Source of the DNA: Flaveria trinervia
Taxonomy: Eukaryota > Streptophyta > Magnoliopsida > Asterales > Asteraceae
Assembly (NCBI GenBank): GCA_025506515.1
Contig: JACCIX010000984.1
Span: forward strand, 1-64,000
Reading direction: 5' to 3'
DNA length: 64,000 nucleotides
The notes under the pieces are model-generated. The model was not told the origin of the DNA and did not search any database. It saw only the letters and a list, made by a program, of their open reading frames with translations. Below, piece by piece: positions 20,987 through 31,849 of the stretch. The position numbers and the translations under genes are program-made. Numbering within the stretch: the first letter of the stretch is position 1; every line of letters begins with the position of its first letter.

Positions 20987-22432
20987 TACTTGCTCACCTG
21001 TGATATCACCTTCACTTACAGAACAATCATCCAGTCCCTCAACACAGGTAATGTTTGATTCACCGGAGACACAAAGCAGAAGGTCTAGTCTTGCCCTTCA
21101 TCACCTTGAGCAGTCAAGGCGTTTGTCTCTTTCCTTGAAGAGGTAGCTCCACTCATGGGTTTGTCTTGATGGTTGAAGGTGGAAAAAGGATTTCCATTTC
21201 CTGTTTTCTTGGCTTTACACATTCACATTTAAAATGCCCCTTTTCACCACAATTAAAGCAAGTGACTTTGGTTTTGTCAAAGCCAAACGTTGTGTCCTTT
21301 GTGGCTACAAGATTCTACCCAGTCCTTTTAATGAACTTTTTCGCTTGTCTAACTGCACTTGCAAGATCCCACATGATATCCATTCTCTCCAGCTCGTTCT
21401 CATCAACTTGCTCGTAATCTTCATCTACAACATAAGAATTCCCGATCTTCCCAGCAACTAGACCGTCATATGATTGAACAACAGCTGAAAGGATATCCAT
21501 GTGCTCCTTGGCAACCTCCACAGTGACATTACTGAGATTCTCAGTCTTCAACTTCGTAGTGTTGGATTCAGGAACTGTATATTGGGTTCTGACATTTCTG
21601 GTCTTGAAGCGCTAGTTTGGGTAGGAGCTGTGGAACTGGAAACGAAAGCAGTTTGTAGTGGTGCTCCTAAACTGGTTGGAGTGGGAAATGAGTTGTAAAG
21701 TGAAGGATTCTGATCGTAGGATCCTTTCTGTGACTTGTACTTCATTCTCAATTCCTCTTCTCTTAATTTCCAGATGAAGTCATTTATGTCTAACTTTGCA
21801 AGAATATCATTTTGTCTCAAATTAGACACAAATGAATCCCACTTATCCAGCAAACCGTCTGCAAAACTTGACACTTTATCTTCCATAGACGTTGTTACAC
21901 CGTGAGTGTGCAGCTCACTCATCAGATGGTAGAACCTATCACTAACATCATCCCAGCTCTCCTTCCCTATCGAAGAGAAGTTATCAAACTCCTTGAGAGC
22001 CTTAGCCTTCATAGCCTTTAACATTGCATTCCCATCATATCTCTTCTCCAATGCTTCCCATAACTTTTTCACCTGCTTGTTCTCAGAGAACTAATGAAAG
22101 ACCTTTTGGTATCGACTAAGTCAACAGGGCATACACTTTCTTTTATGCATTGTACTTAACCTTCTGGTTGTCATTCATTCCTCCCAGAGTCAGCTTTACT
22201 CCATCAGCACCGATTGGCATTGTGTAACCTGTCTCAATGGATGCCTAAAGATTGAGATCAACTCCATTTAGATAGATCTCGAACCTCTGTTTCCATTGGG
22301 GATAATTATCTAACATTATAATCTTTGGTGGTTTATTACGATTCCCAATTTCATTTTCCAGAAGCAGAAGTTCTGAATGCGAGAGTCCCTTCTGGCAGTA
22401 AAGGCAGTGAATTGATCTTCCATTTCTATAAA
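20987..22432 (-). pseudogene. Copia B gag N-terminal half with first zinc knuckle
   Basis: A likely start ATG lies near 22430. A PPKIIMLDNYPQWKQRFEIY-type capsid block follows with stops (22250-22350). The better-preserved part is 21548-22072: MKKLWEALEKRYDGNAMLKAM, SDRFYHLMSELHTHG, DKVSSFADGLLDKWDSFV. Then comes 21315-21551 with RMDIMWDLASAVRQAKKFIKR and the zinc knuckle CFNCGEKGHFKCEC at 21219-21260. It belongs to the UBN2-like Copia gag family, which forms virus-like particles in the cytoplasm. Confidence 0.8.
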
Positions 22433-22440
22433 CTTAGAAC

Positions 22441-22770
22441 TTTATAACAAGACTGGTTCACTCGTGCGAATGGGCAAATGCGGATCGATAAATGCAGATG
22501 AGTCTATTATGCGATTGGACAAATGCGGATGAGTCTATTTCATGATTGGACAAATGCGGATGAGTCAATCGTGCGGATGGACAAATGCGGATGGACAAAT
22601 GCGGATGAGTCAATCGTGCGATTGGACAGATGCGAATGAGTCAATACAAATGACTTAGTCGTGCGAATGGACAATGCGGATAACTCATTCATGCGAATGG
22701 ACAATGCGGATGACCAATGCGGATGACTCAGTCATGCGAATGAGCTATTCGTGCGACTGAAGGCTGCTCT
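22441..22770. repeat. Tandem motif array in 5' leader of B
   Basis: About ten imperfect units of roughly 30 bases built from AAATGCGGATGAGTC and AATCGTGCGATTGGAC blocks lie between the PBS and the gag start. This is the densest form of the B-family motif in the window. Confidence 0.88.
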
Positions 22771-22974
22771 GTTTGAAAATTTTCGAATTTTGACACTTTG
22801 ACACAAAACATGATTTTTCCAGAAACCCTAATCTACCTTATGATGAAAAACTTGAACTTTTATACTTGGAGACGTTGAAAAACACCTGTGAACTCAAAAA
22901 GATGACCTTTTTTAATGAAAAACATGAGTTTATCACCAAAACTAATCGAATCACATGCAAAATCAAAAGCCAAT

Positions 22975-22986
22975 GCTCTGATACTA
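22975..22986 (-). other. Primer-binding site of element B
   Basis: GCTCTGATACTA on the plus strand, one mismatch from the initiator tRNA-Met PBS GCTCTGATACCA of the other Copia copies. Two bases separate it from the LTR. Confidence 0.88.
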
Positions 22987-22988
22987 CT

Positions 22989-23647
22989 TGTCAGGACTGT
23001 GTACGTATGGAGTACTAATTGATTATGCATGAACCGAATCAAATAGTGTGGAATCCTATTTGATTGGCGATCCAATTAGTGAGAACGCAAACCCTATCGA
23101 TCTAACAATTAAAGAAACGTTAAGATTGAGTAGAAAATGATCAGATGCAAACTATGAAGTTGAAATATATGTTCTGAATGCTCTGGATAGCTAGGTTATG
23201 AGGGTATACGATATAGGTGTCAAAAGTCTCAAAAGTCTAGTTTTTCCACGAATTAAGTGGTATTTATAGGTTTGTAGTCTTCATTCGTGTGACTGAACCA
23301 TTAGCATTGTTCAGTCGTGCGACTAACCTATGCGAATGATTCATATGCACGACTGAAGGTTCAGTCGTGCGACTGAGTCATTCTCATGTTTCAATCGTAT
23401 GACTGGTCCAGTCTCCTGGTCCAGTCATGCGATTGGTTCATTAGCATGTTATCTTCATGCATATGGTCCATTAGCATGAATAATTATACAACAACTTCAA
23501 ACCTATATAATAAGTTCATATATATGAATTAAAGATACATTAACATCAAAGCACAAATCATATATCATTATATCATTTTATTACACATATGTAAGCCATG
23601 ACAGACTTTTACATTAAGTACATAAACTAAGGACATATGTATCAACA
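22989..23647 (-). repeat. 5' LTR of element B (659 bp)
   Basis: It runs from TGTCAGGACTGTG to ATGTATCAACA. It has a minus-strand TATA box near 23268 and motif copies at 23285-23470, including an exact TCAGTCGTGCGACTGA. Confidence 0.93.
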
Positions 23648-23652
23648 ATAAG

Positions 23653-24600
23653 CCAAGGTAGTGAGAGGTTGAGCGATTTTAGAAAATCCCTCTATGAAAC
23701 ATCGATAGTATCCTACCAATATATGAAATTATCGTATCTCACTAGGAGTCTTGGAAACTAACTAATTCTTTATTTCCTCAATCTTTGCAGGAACCGCATG
23801 GATTCCCTTTTCCTTAACAATATGACATAAGAATTGCACTTCATGAATCTAAAAATCACACTTGAAAAACTTGGCGTACAGTTGTTCCCTTTTAAACAGT
23901 TCTAAAATTAGGCATAGGTGCTCTTCATGTTCCCCTTGGTCCTAGAATAGATCAATATGTCATCGATAAACATGATTACAAACCGATCCGAGATAGGGTT
24001 TGCACACACGATTCATGAGTTCCATAAATACTACTGGTGCATTAGTAAACCCAAATGGCATGACCATAACGAGTTTGGAATGCAGTTTTTGAGATGTCTT
24101 CCTCTTAAACAATCAGTTGACGGTAGTAAGGCCTCAAATAGATCTTAGAATAATAGCTGGACCCTTGAAGTTGATCAAGCAAATCATCCATGCGAGGCAA
24201 AGGATATCGACTTTTGACCGTAACTTTGTTCAATTCCCTATAGTCGATGCACATTCAAAATGTGCCATACTTCTTCCTAACAAAGAGAATAGGGGTTCCC
24301 CATGGCGATGATCTTGGTCGGATAAATTCTTTATTCCAAAGTTGTTGAAGTTGTGCTGATAACTCCTACAATTTGATTAGAGCTAACTGATAAGGTGCTC
24401 TCACAATTGGAGCTGCTTCAAGAGTTAAATCGATCTGAAACTCAACTTGATGATGAGGTGGTAGTCTAGGCAGATCCTCTGGAAAATCACAAGCTACCTG
24501 AATATCCTCTATCTTCTTTTCTTCTTGCTGCTTGTCAGTCACAAGGGCTAATATGCCTAAGCGACCCTTGCATAGCCATTTTGATGCTTTTGTAAATGAT
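23653..24600 (-). pseudogene. Gypsy C reverse transcriptase, degraded
   Basis: Blocks on the minus strand include PHHQVEFQIDL and APYQLALIKL (24366-24470), SSPWGTPILFVRKK, MCIDYRELNKVTVKSRYPLP (near 24200-24300), FIDDILIYS (about 23945-23975, catalytic DD intact) and GYYRCFIEGFSKIAQPLTTL at the junction with B. Several stops and frameshifts are present. Confidence 0.82.
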
Positions 24601-24687
24601 ATGATGCCTACCACTATCATCTCCTCTCGTTGAAAGGATTTTTCCACTAGAGAGATGAATACAAATGACCTTCTAGTGACAGATAAC

Positions 24688-25020
24688 CTACGCCTGCTTT
24701 TTGAACAACCAATCCATACCCACGACCATATTGAAACTTTCAAGGGTAACAGGAATAAGATTATTGTTGAAACTATGACTAACCAATTCTATATTACAAC
24801 CTTTAAGGATGTGCTTAATGTGAATTTGCTTACCATCAACTAATTCTATGGTATGTTTGGATTCCAACATAGAAGGCATATCACTTAGTAGACTACTAAA
24901 CTTAGTAGAGATAAAATTACTATCAACCCAGGGAACAAACAACATAGTAGCATAATGACCATTAACAAGAAATTTACAAGTAGCAGTAGTAGGGTTGTTT
25001 AGAGCCTCACTTATACCCAT
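24688..25020 (-). pseudogene. Gypsy C aspartic protease, active site lost
   Basis: A single 110-codon frame has the family landmarks CKFLVNGHYATMLF at the start and VVGMDWL at the end. In the catalytic position it reads PWVDSNFIS, so the DSGA motif is changed (Asn replaces Gly). Confidence 0.75.
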
Positions 25021-25029
25021 GTCAAAAGA

Positions 25030-25657
25030 ACTTCCCTTGGCTCCACCATTATTGCCACTGTTGATATCACTATTGCCATTGTTGTTATTTCAACCGATTC
25101 CAGCACCATTACCATTCTTCTTTAGTTAAGGATGGTTCCTCTTGTAATGTCCTTCCTACACACATTCAAAGCAACATTAAGGTGCCTCCAGAGTTTGTTG
25201 TGGTTTCTTCATTAACTCACCACAACAATCCTTTGCCGCATTTCTTACTTTTCCATAACATTGGCATCGGAAGTTGTCATACCTACAGCGTGGTGGTAAT
25301 TGCAATAACTGCACTTTGGATACTTCCCCACATATACACCTTGTTCTTGGGTTGAGGAATATAACTAATTAAAGTTCTGATTGTTGTTCAACCTTCTCTA
25401 CTAGTAATGTTGGTACTGCTGGTTGTTGACGAGGAACCCTTGTTGCCAGAGTTATACCACTTGCGCTTGTTGTTTGGCATGCTCGCCAGGTTCTTATTCC
25501 GGTTCCTCCTTAGGTTCTTATTCCGGTTCTTCCTCTTGTTCCTCCTCTTATACCTCCTCGTGCTCTTCCATCGCAACCTCCTAAGGCTCAAGTTGGTTTT
25601 CTAGCTCATGTATACGTACTATATCCTTATGAAGCTCATCATGTGTCGCATTCAGGG
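25030..25657 (-). pseudogene. Gypsy C gag C-terminal part
   Basis: A Lys/Arg/Asn-rich segment (25388-25591, MPNNKRKWYNSGNKG in the readable frame) is followed by weak zinc-knuckle traces (CFEC...GHYKR near 25140-25180, with a stop). It is heavily decayed. A stretch of it (about 25490-25658) recurs at 33946-34111. Confidence 0.6.
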
Positions 25658-25658
25658 T

Positions 25659-26531
25659 TGTTGGGTATTCTATCTTTGAAGAAATTGTAGATTTCTAATA
25701 ATTATTGAATGTGAAGACTTGGAGAACAAAAGCAACAAAAGTATTAGTATAAGGTTTATTTTTTAAATATTGTAAATGCTAGACTAGTATAAATAGCAAC
25801 ATATATCATTATTGTAAATGGTGAATGGTTCACCACCAAGTGTGGGAATTAGTTCCATCACCAACAACATCATATCATCATTCTTCATGGATGATGATTT
25901 CATCATCAAATCAATAAACAACAAGCATTAAACATTTTTTTGTTCATCATTATTGTATTTTAGCATCGAATCATCAAGTTTTGTTATTATCAATTTTAAT
26001 CCTAAGATCCAAGCTCAACGATCTCGTTCAAATCAGGAACACATAATTGGTATCAGAGCCGGAGTTGATGGATTCATATTGATTTTGATGAGATTTTATG
26101 GTTAGATTGCTAAAATTATTGAAGATTTGAAGAAAACTTGGAGAAAAGGTTAGTGTGTTCTACATGAGAAATCCAATGATTTAGATTCATCAACATAATG
26201 CTACAATAGCAATTTCATCAACAATTAAACAATCAATTCAACAATACAAGATCCGATGCGGACCTTGCAAGAAATCGAAATTTGGAGGCTACAATGTGCA
26301 TCGCAAATGTGGGGCTGCCGCGATATGATTCACGATGGTTGAGGGCTGCCGAATAGGGTTGCGGTCGGATAGAAGACTGGGATATGAGCTTAGGTTTGTT
26401 ACTTAAGCTTCATCATTAAACAAAAACAACTTTTGGTTGTCTTGGAATTAGACTTGAGCTCAAGTATTAAAGATTGGGCTTGCGATTAGTAAAAACAAAA
26501 TGGACTTATGATTGTGACTGGGCTGCGACCA
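25659..26531 (+). mobile_element. Small non-coding LTR element D, 5' part (copy 1)
   Basis: A 385-bp LTR (25659-26043, TGTTGGGTATTC to AGGAACACA) with TATA box TATAAATA at 25788-25795 is followed by a Met PBS (26048-26059) and about 470 bases without a reading frame. Gypsy E interrupts it at 26532. The second copy at 34112-35030 and the 3' end at 36573-37153 show that the whole internal region is only about 0.7 kb, so D is a non-autonomous TRIM/LARD-like element. Confidence 0.8.
26048..26059 (+). other. Primer-binding site of element D (copy 1)
   Basis: TGGTATCAGAGC, complementary to initiator tRNA-Met, four bases after the LTR end. The copy-2 site is at 34496-34507. Confidence 0.9.
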
Positions 26532-28215
26532 TGTAACACCCAAAAGTCAAAATGAGTCATCGAGGATAATAGGCTTAATAGTAGGTATTTAATAAAGAAA
26601 GAAAATTGGTTATAGGCTAAATTAGGCTTATGGGCAAGAGCCTAAGTGATTAAGGGCCCATAATCAGCCCTTTTTACCCACCTAACCAGCCACCATCTCC
26701 CTCATTTGAGACCCTAGCCTTTCAAATTTGTAGAGAGAGAAAGTGAAGAAAAATCAATAATTGTAGCTTCAAAGGTTAAGGGATTGAATATCTGGGTGTT
26801 GGAGCATCAAACTATAAGGAAGGACCAACAAATCCAGGTAAGAATCAACCTTTAAACACTTCTGTAGATCAAACCGGATTCTAGCGTTTTGGTTTTGAAA
26901 AGTTGCAAAGAATCGCATAAAGGTCACATTTTTACATATAAAACATGTAAAAAGCTTAGATATAGCCTCATGGATGATAAACTAAGAGATTGGACGTATA
27001 AAGTTGCAATTTTTGGTTAAAACAGGCTGGTTCGTAATTTTTATGCCATCTGCGAAACTGTCTGTTCATCCAGCGAAATTGCATATTCAAGCTACGAAAC
27101 TGTGGGTTTTCTGCGAAACTATAGTTTCCCAGATAATTTCGCAGCCATGGAATTCCAAGGAAAGTTGGGCGAAACTGCCATGTGAAACTAGCAGTGAAAC
27201 TGTCAGCGAAACTGTCAGCGAAACTATCAGCGAAACTGTCAGCGAAACTGCTTATCTGGCAGCGAAATTAGCAGCGAATTTAGACAGAAATTAACCCGTT
27301 TAAGTGTTAACTTATCTGCAGGCTGTGTAATGTGATCCTAGCCTAGAAAGCTTAGTTTAGAGGTTACTCACGGTATCCAGGTGAGTTCTAGATCCCCTCA
27401 TTTGTAAGTTTTTCCATGTTTTGCTGCCCCTAGGACCCCGCTATCAGGGACTGCCGCCCCCGAACCCCCGCTGTCCCGTGGAGGGTCAGTTATGTTTTAT
27501 TATAACTAGTACTTGGCATGCTATGTACTTAATAAGTTAAGTATTATATATTAAAGTGGAAAATTATATTAATGAAAAGTGAAACTTAATGAATGTTACC
27601 CTATGATAGACTTCACTTACGAGAGTCTGATGTGTGATGATTGATCCGTATTAATGAGCGGGCTATGTGCCTTGCAGTGTGGATCAACTGCCGGGGGTTA
27701 GCTACCATGATGATGTGTACCGACAGGGATCGACATTCGTTGTTGATCAACATGGAGCTCTTGCTTTGTGCAATCTCGTTTATGATGAAGTGAAAGATAT
27801 TAAAGAATGAAAGATAATGAACATGCTTATTAAGATGAAAATGTTATGTATTATGATGTATGTGTGGTCATTATATGAGGATAAAATTTGTATATTTTTA
27901 TTTACCTAAACTAGAACTCACTCAGCAAAACTGACTTTTATGCATAACAGTTGGTAGGTAAATGCTGAGGTTGAGGATGGCACCAGGGAGCTACTTGGTG
28001 AACATTGGATGGCATTCCTGGTTACGAAATCTTTTATTGTAATTTAAGAAAAAGTACTATGTTTTATTTACAAATGGAGGACAAATGTATGAGTACAATA
28101 TGATTTCCAAGTTTTAAATGAATGTCTAATTATTTCTGATGCATTGTTTTGTTATTAAAATGCTTTTATGCTATGATTAACCAACTGTGAAGCTTCCTGG
28201 GAACGGGGCATTACA
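26532..28215 (+). repeat. 5' LTR of element E (1684 bp)
   Basis: It runs from TGTAACACCC to GGGGCATTACA. A 12-base minisatellite GTCAGCGAAACT lies at about 27180-27250. A GC-rich stretch (CTGCCCCTAGGACCCCGCT) follows near 27425. Confidence 0.9.
27180..27250 (+). repeat. 12-base minisatellite in LTR of E
   Basis: About five units of GTCAGCGAAACT. They translate to a spurious Ser-Glu-Thr-Val run. The unit number differs in the other two LTR copies (about seven at 33825-33905, three at 35697-35732). Confidence 0.85.
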
Positions 28216-28218
28216 AGT

Positions 28219-28231
28219 TGGTATCAAAGCC
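28219..28231 (+). other. Primer-binding site of element E
   Basis: TGGTATCAAAGCC begins three bases after the LTR end. It has A where the common Met PBS has G. Confidence 0.8.
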
Positions 28232-28553
28232 AAAGTTTAAGAGAATTGGGTAAGTAGTTTTGAAAACCTAAACTTAAACTGAAAATGGGACCAAATGAAG
28301 GGTGCCAATCCAAGTAGTTACGTGCCATCATGTAAAAGTTTTCAAGTAAAAACTAGCATTATGTGTGTGTGCTCTGTGTTCTATGTGCTTCTAGATTTGA
28401 ATACTGACATGTGTTAGGATAGTGATTGTTTGGGATAGGAGAGTAAGCTAAGTAGTTAATCGCACTTGGCCACTATAATTAAGGACTTGTCGTATTTATA
28501 ACGATCTGAGCAATTATCTTGAATAACCATTTTGAATCTTATAGGAATTAGTT

Positions 28554-29650
28554 ATGGCTAGTAGCAAATCAGGGAAGGCAACCCGAGGAGGTGCTTGTGG
28601 TAGGTGTACTACTGAGCCACATGTCACCGGAGCAAAGCTAAGGCTCTCGAGACTGTTGACGAGGAGTCAGACCTCCATAGTCACCCAGAGTGGGAGGGAT
28701 CAGCCACCCTCAAATCCACTATGAAGGAGGAAATCGCTGATGAAGTCTACAATGTCATGCAAAATGTCTTACCCTCGGTGGTGACCGAGGTGATCAAAGC
28801 AGTCAAGGATGGAGAGAAAGCTAATAAGAAGGGGAAGGAAAATAAGAAGAATTCTAGAAGGTCCACAGGGAGGACGAAGGAATCTGAAGCGAGCCATCAA
28901 ACCCTAAGGTGGTGGTCCATGATGATGACAGTGATGAGGAGTCCGAGAGAGAGACGGCTAGGGGTGAAACTATAGGGCATTTCAAAGGTGCAAGCCCCCG
29001 ACTTTCATGACTCAGCATTGTGCTAGTGGGACAATATTGTCCAGGCTGAAGGAAAGCAATCGATAGCCAAAATGAAGTGGTCTGAGTTGAAGGAGTTAGT
29101 GCTGGAGGAGTATTGTCTCCATCGGGAATTAGACAATATTGAGAAGGCGTTCTTGCATTTGGAGGCTTGGAACACGACTCATCAAGAGTATACCTCCAAG
29201 TTCAATGAACTTGCAAGACTTGTGCCAGACATGGTAACACCTGCATCCAAGAAGATCAAGAGATACATGCAGGGTTTGTCCATGGATATCAGGAGGCACA
29301 TGATTGCGGCTAGACCAGGCACGTTTAGGTCTGTGGTGGATTTAGCTGGGAGGTTGTACGATGAGAGAGACCCAATGCCTGTATAGAAGAAGGTGGAGAA
29401 ATGGGGCGGGAACAAGAATGGAAAGGGGAAGAGGTTCGGAGGTGATAAATTTAAGAGTGGAGAGAAGAGGATGAAAGCTGAGGATCAGTTAGGGAGACGG
29501 GGAAATACAAGTGAAGGAGGTGCTTGTAGAAAATATGGAAAAGGTCATTCATAGGAGTGTAGAGTTGGGACTAGAAAATGTTTTAAATATGGGGGTGAGG
29601 GCCACTATGCTAGGGATTGCAAGGCGGTGAAGTGTTACTAGTGTGGCGAG
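28554..29650 (+). pseudogene. Gypsy E gag, broken
   Basis: It starts at ATG 28554 (MASSKSGKATRGG) and breaks after about 56 codons. A basic helix-rich piece lies at 28721-28975. The retrotransposon gag domain (29072-29386) has KWSELKELVLEEYC, FLHLEAWNTTHQEYTSKF and KKIKRYMQGLSMDIRRHM. Three zinc-knuckle traces follow (29520-29670): CRKYGKGHS then stop, CFKYGGEGHYARDC, and CY-stop-CGEMGHVERE. Two knuckles have lost a Cys to Tyr and two carry stop codons. Confidence 0.82.
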
Positions 29651-30484
29651 ATGGGACATGTGGAGAGGGAATACAAGAAGGGAAAATCAGGAGGATCAGG
29701 AATGGTTAAAGCTGGAGATAAAGGAAAGGGTGATGGTTCAAAGGCGAAGGTGACGGCATTCAACATAACTCATGAGGAGGCCAGGGCAGATCTAGAAGCA
29801 GTTTCAGGTATGTTTCTAGTAGACCATGAATATACTTTTGTGCTCTTTGATTCTGGTGCTAGTAGGAGTTTTGTGTCTGCTGCTTTTTGTCATTTGTTGC
29901 TTGATAAGAGTAAAAAGTTAGACAAGCCTTTCTATGTAGAAATAGCCATTGGTAAGTCCACTAAGGTAACTGAAGTGGTTGAGGATTGCCTAATTGAGTT
30001 AGAAGTTTGTAAGTTCCCTGCTAGGTTGCATGTTATGGCCTTAGGAGGTTTCGATGTGATGTTAGGTATGGATTGGTTAGCTAGCTATGAAGCTAATATA
30101 TTATGTAGCAAGAAGGCAATTCGTCTAACAGCGCCCGATGGTAGATCTGTTATGGTTCGCGGGGAAAAGGTGTGTTGTGTACCGAAGGTCGTGTCGATGA
30201 TCACAGCTAAAAAGTACTTGAGAAATGGGTGTAGCACTTACTTGGCCTATGTAAAAGACGTGGATGCGCCAGAGCCACAATTATCAAACATGCCGGTAGT
30301 GTGCGAGTTTCCTAACGTCTTTCCTAAAAACCTGACTGGTGTGCCGCCTGACCACGAAATCGAATTCCAAATTGATTTACTAGCAGGAGCACAACCCGTC
30401 GCTAAAGCACCTTATCAATTAGCTCCTTCAGAGATGGTAGAACTGAAGGACCAGTTGCAAGATTTATTTAAGGGCTTCATCTGA
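29651..30484 (+). CDS. Gypsy E protease and start of RT, open frame
   Basis: A 277-codon open frame follows the last knuckle. The retropepsin-like motif VLFDSGASRSFVS (about 29840-29880) and VMLGMDWLASYEANI (30055-30095) are intact. The RT N-terminal blocks VVCEFPNVFPKNLTGVPPDH and APYQLAPSEMVELKDQL follow. It ends in a stop just before the RT palm begins (30482-30484). It is the longest intact stretch of E, but part of a broken polyprotein rather than a separate gene. Confidence 0.85.
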   Translation: MGHVEREYKKGKSGGSGMVKAGDKGKGDGSKAKVTAFNITHEEARADLEAVSGMFLVDHEYTFVLFDSGASRSFVSAAFCHLLLDKSKKLDKPFYVEIAIGKSTKVTEVVEDCLIELEVCKFPARLHVMALGGFDVMLGMDWLASYEANILCSKKAIRLTAPDGRSVMVRGEKVCCVPKVVSMITAKKYLRNGCSTYLAYVKDVDAPEPQLSNMPVVCEFPNVFPKNLTGVPPDHEIEFQIDLLAGAQPVAKAPYQLAPSEMVELKDQLQDLFKGFI

Positions 30485-31280
30485 CCGAATATCTCTCCAT
30501 GCGGTGGTCCGGTTTTATTCGTCAAGAAGAAAGACGGTAGCATGCGGATGTGCATTGACTATTGCGAGCTCAATAAGCTGACCGCATAGAACCGGTATCT
30601 GTTACCAAGGATTGACGACCTGTTCGATCAACTTCAGGGTGCATCTGGTTTTCAAGGATAGACCTACAGTCTGGTTACCACCAACTGAGGTGAAAGAACA
30701 AGACATTCCTAAGACAGTGTTTCGTACGCGTTTGGGACACTACGAATTTCTCGTCATGTCCTTTGGTTTAACTAACGTGCCAGCTGCTTTATAGATCTTA
30801 TGAATCGGGTATGTCGGCCGATGTTGGATAAATCGGTAATAGTATAATCGATTACATCTTGATTTATTCAAAATTGAAGAAGAACATGCCGATCATATTC
30901 GAGAAGTATTAGAGACGCTCGGAAGCGAGAAGTTATATGCTAAGTTCCCTAAATACGCATTTTGGCTTCAAGAAGTTCAATTTCTAGGTCATGTGGTTAA
31001 TCCCGAAGGGATCAGGGTGGACCCTGCGAAGGTTGAAGCAGTGATGCAATTGGAACATCCAAAGACGTCATTTGAGATTCGTATTTTCTTAGGCCTGGAA
31101 GGTTACTATAGGAGTTTTATCTAGGATTTCTCCAAGATAGCCTCTCCTTTGACTAAGCTGACTTGGAAGGATGTGAAGTATGAATGAGGTACTGATCAGG
31201 AGAATGCCTTCCTAGAACTAAGATGAGGTTAACTCAAGCCCTTGTCTTGACGTTACCCAAATGGAACGAGGATCTGGTAG
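30485..31280 (+). pseudogene. Gypsy E reverse transcriptase, broken
   Basis: SPCGGPVLFVKKKDGSMRM and CIDYCELNKLTA then a stop (30485-30590), RYLLPRIDDLFDQLQGA, GHYEFLVMSFGLTN (30730-30780), then frame changes. The catalytic block reads IIDYILIYSK at 30847-30876, with Tyr in place of the second Asp (codons 30850-30855). VQFLGHVVNPEGIRVDPAKVE and IFLGLEGYYRSFI follow (about 30980-31120). Confidence 0.85.
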
Positions 31281-31801
31281 TCTACTCGGATGCCTCGTAT
31301 GTAGGATTGGGTTGCGTGTTGATGCAACGAGGGAAGGTGATAGCCTATGCTTCAATACAATTAAAGATCCACTAGGCCAATTATCCTACCCATGATTTGA
31401 AGTTGGTTGTGGTGGTGTTTGCATTGAAGAATTGGAGGCATTACCTGTATATGGTGAAGTGCATCTTCACTGATCATAAAAGTCTAAAGTATTTCTTTGA
31501 ACAAAAGGAACTCAACATGAGGCAGAGGAGGTGGTTGGAACTTATCAAGGATTATGACTGCGAAATTCATTATCATCCAGGCAAAGCCAATGTGGTTGCT
31601 GACGCCCTTAGCCAGAAGGGACGACCCGAACCAATTCGGGTGAGGGCTTGCCAGATAATCATGACGCCTGATGTTATGAAACAAGTGAGGGAGTTTCAGG
31701 ATGAGGCATTAAGAGAGGACAGAGTCAATTCTGAAAGGATGAAAAAACAAGTTTTAGGTTTAGGGGAAAACACCCTAGGTGTTAGAACCCGATCTGGGTG
31801 A
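31281..31801 (+). pseudogene. Gypsy E RNase H
   Basis: LVVYSDASYVGLGCVLMQRG and KVIAYASIQLKIH are separated by a stop from the open piece 31397-31801. That piece has VVVFALKNWRHYLYMVKC, FTDHKSLKYFFEQKELNMRQ and HPGKANVVADALSQK. The catalytic Asp residues are visible in YSDASY, FTDHK and VVADAL. Confidence 0.87.
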
Positions 31802-31849
31802 ATGTGGATCCCTCTCTATGGGGATCTGAGGGAGAAAGATCATAGATGA

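Larger units (their letters stand above)
9631..23652 (-). mobile_element. Complete Copia element B with ATAAG target-site duplication
   Basis: The element occupies 9636-23647 (14,012 bp). LTRs are 657 bp (3', left) and 659 bp (5', right), both TG...CA. ATAAG is present at 9631-9635 and 23648-23652. It has a Met PBS (22975-22986) and a polypurine tract (10293-10305). Internal order on the minus strand is leader, gag, protease, integrase, RT, RNase H, a 2.5-kb non-coding gap and the extra ORF. It is inserted in the RT-RNase H junction of Gypsy C. Many stops, frameshifts and a changed RT active site show it is not autonomous now. Confidence 0.92.
23653..25658 (-). mobile_element. Ty3/Gypsy element C, 5' part (RT, protease, gag end)
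   Basis: Continuation of element C right of insertion B. It carries RT, protease and the zinc-knuckle end of gag on the minus strand, and is cut at 25658 by the LTR of element D. The 5' LTR and most of gag must lie beyond D and F, or are lost. Confidence 0.82.

Noticed and set aside
22441..22770. CRISPR-like array of repeats and spacers
   Set aside because: Units are degenerate, spacing is irregular, no cas genes are present, and the setting is a plant retrotransposon leader.
27004..27294. Plus-strand frame with Ser-Glu-Thr-Val repeats
   Set aside because: It lies inside the E LTR and is produced by the 12-base minisatellite; the copy at 33631-33918 has the same origin.
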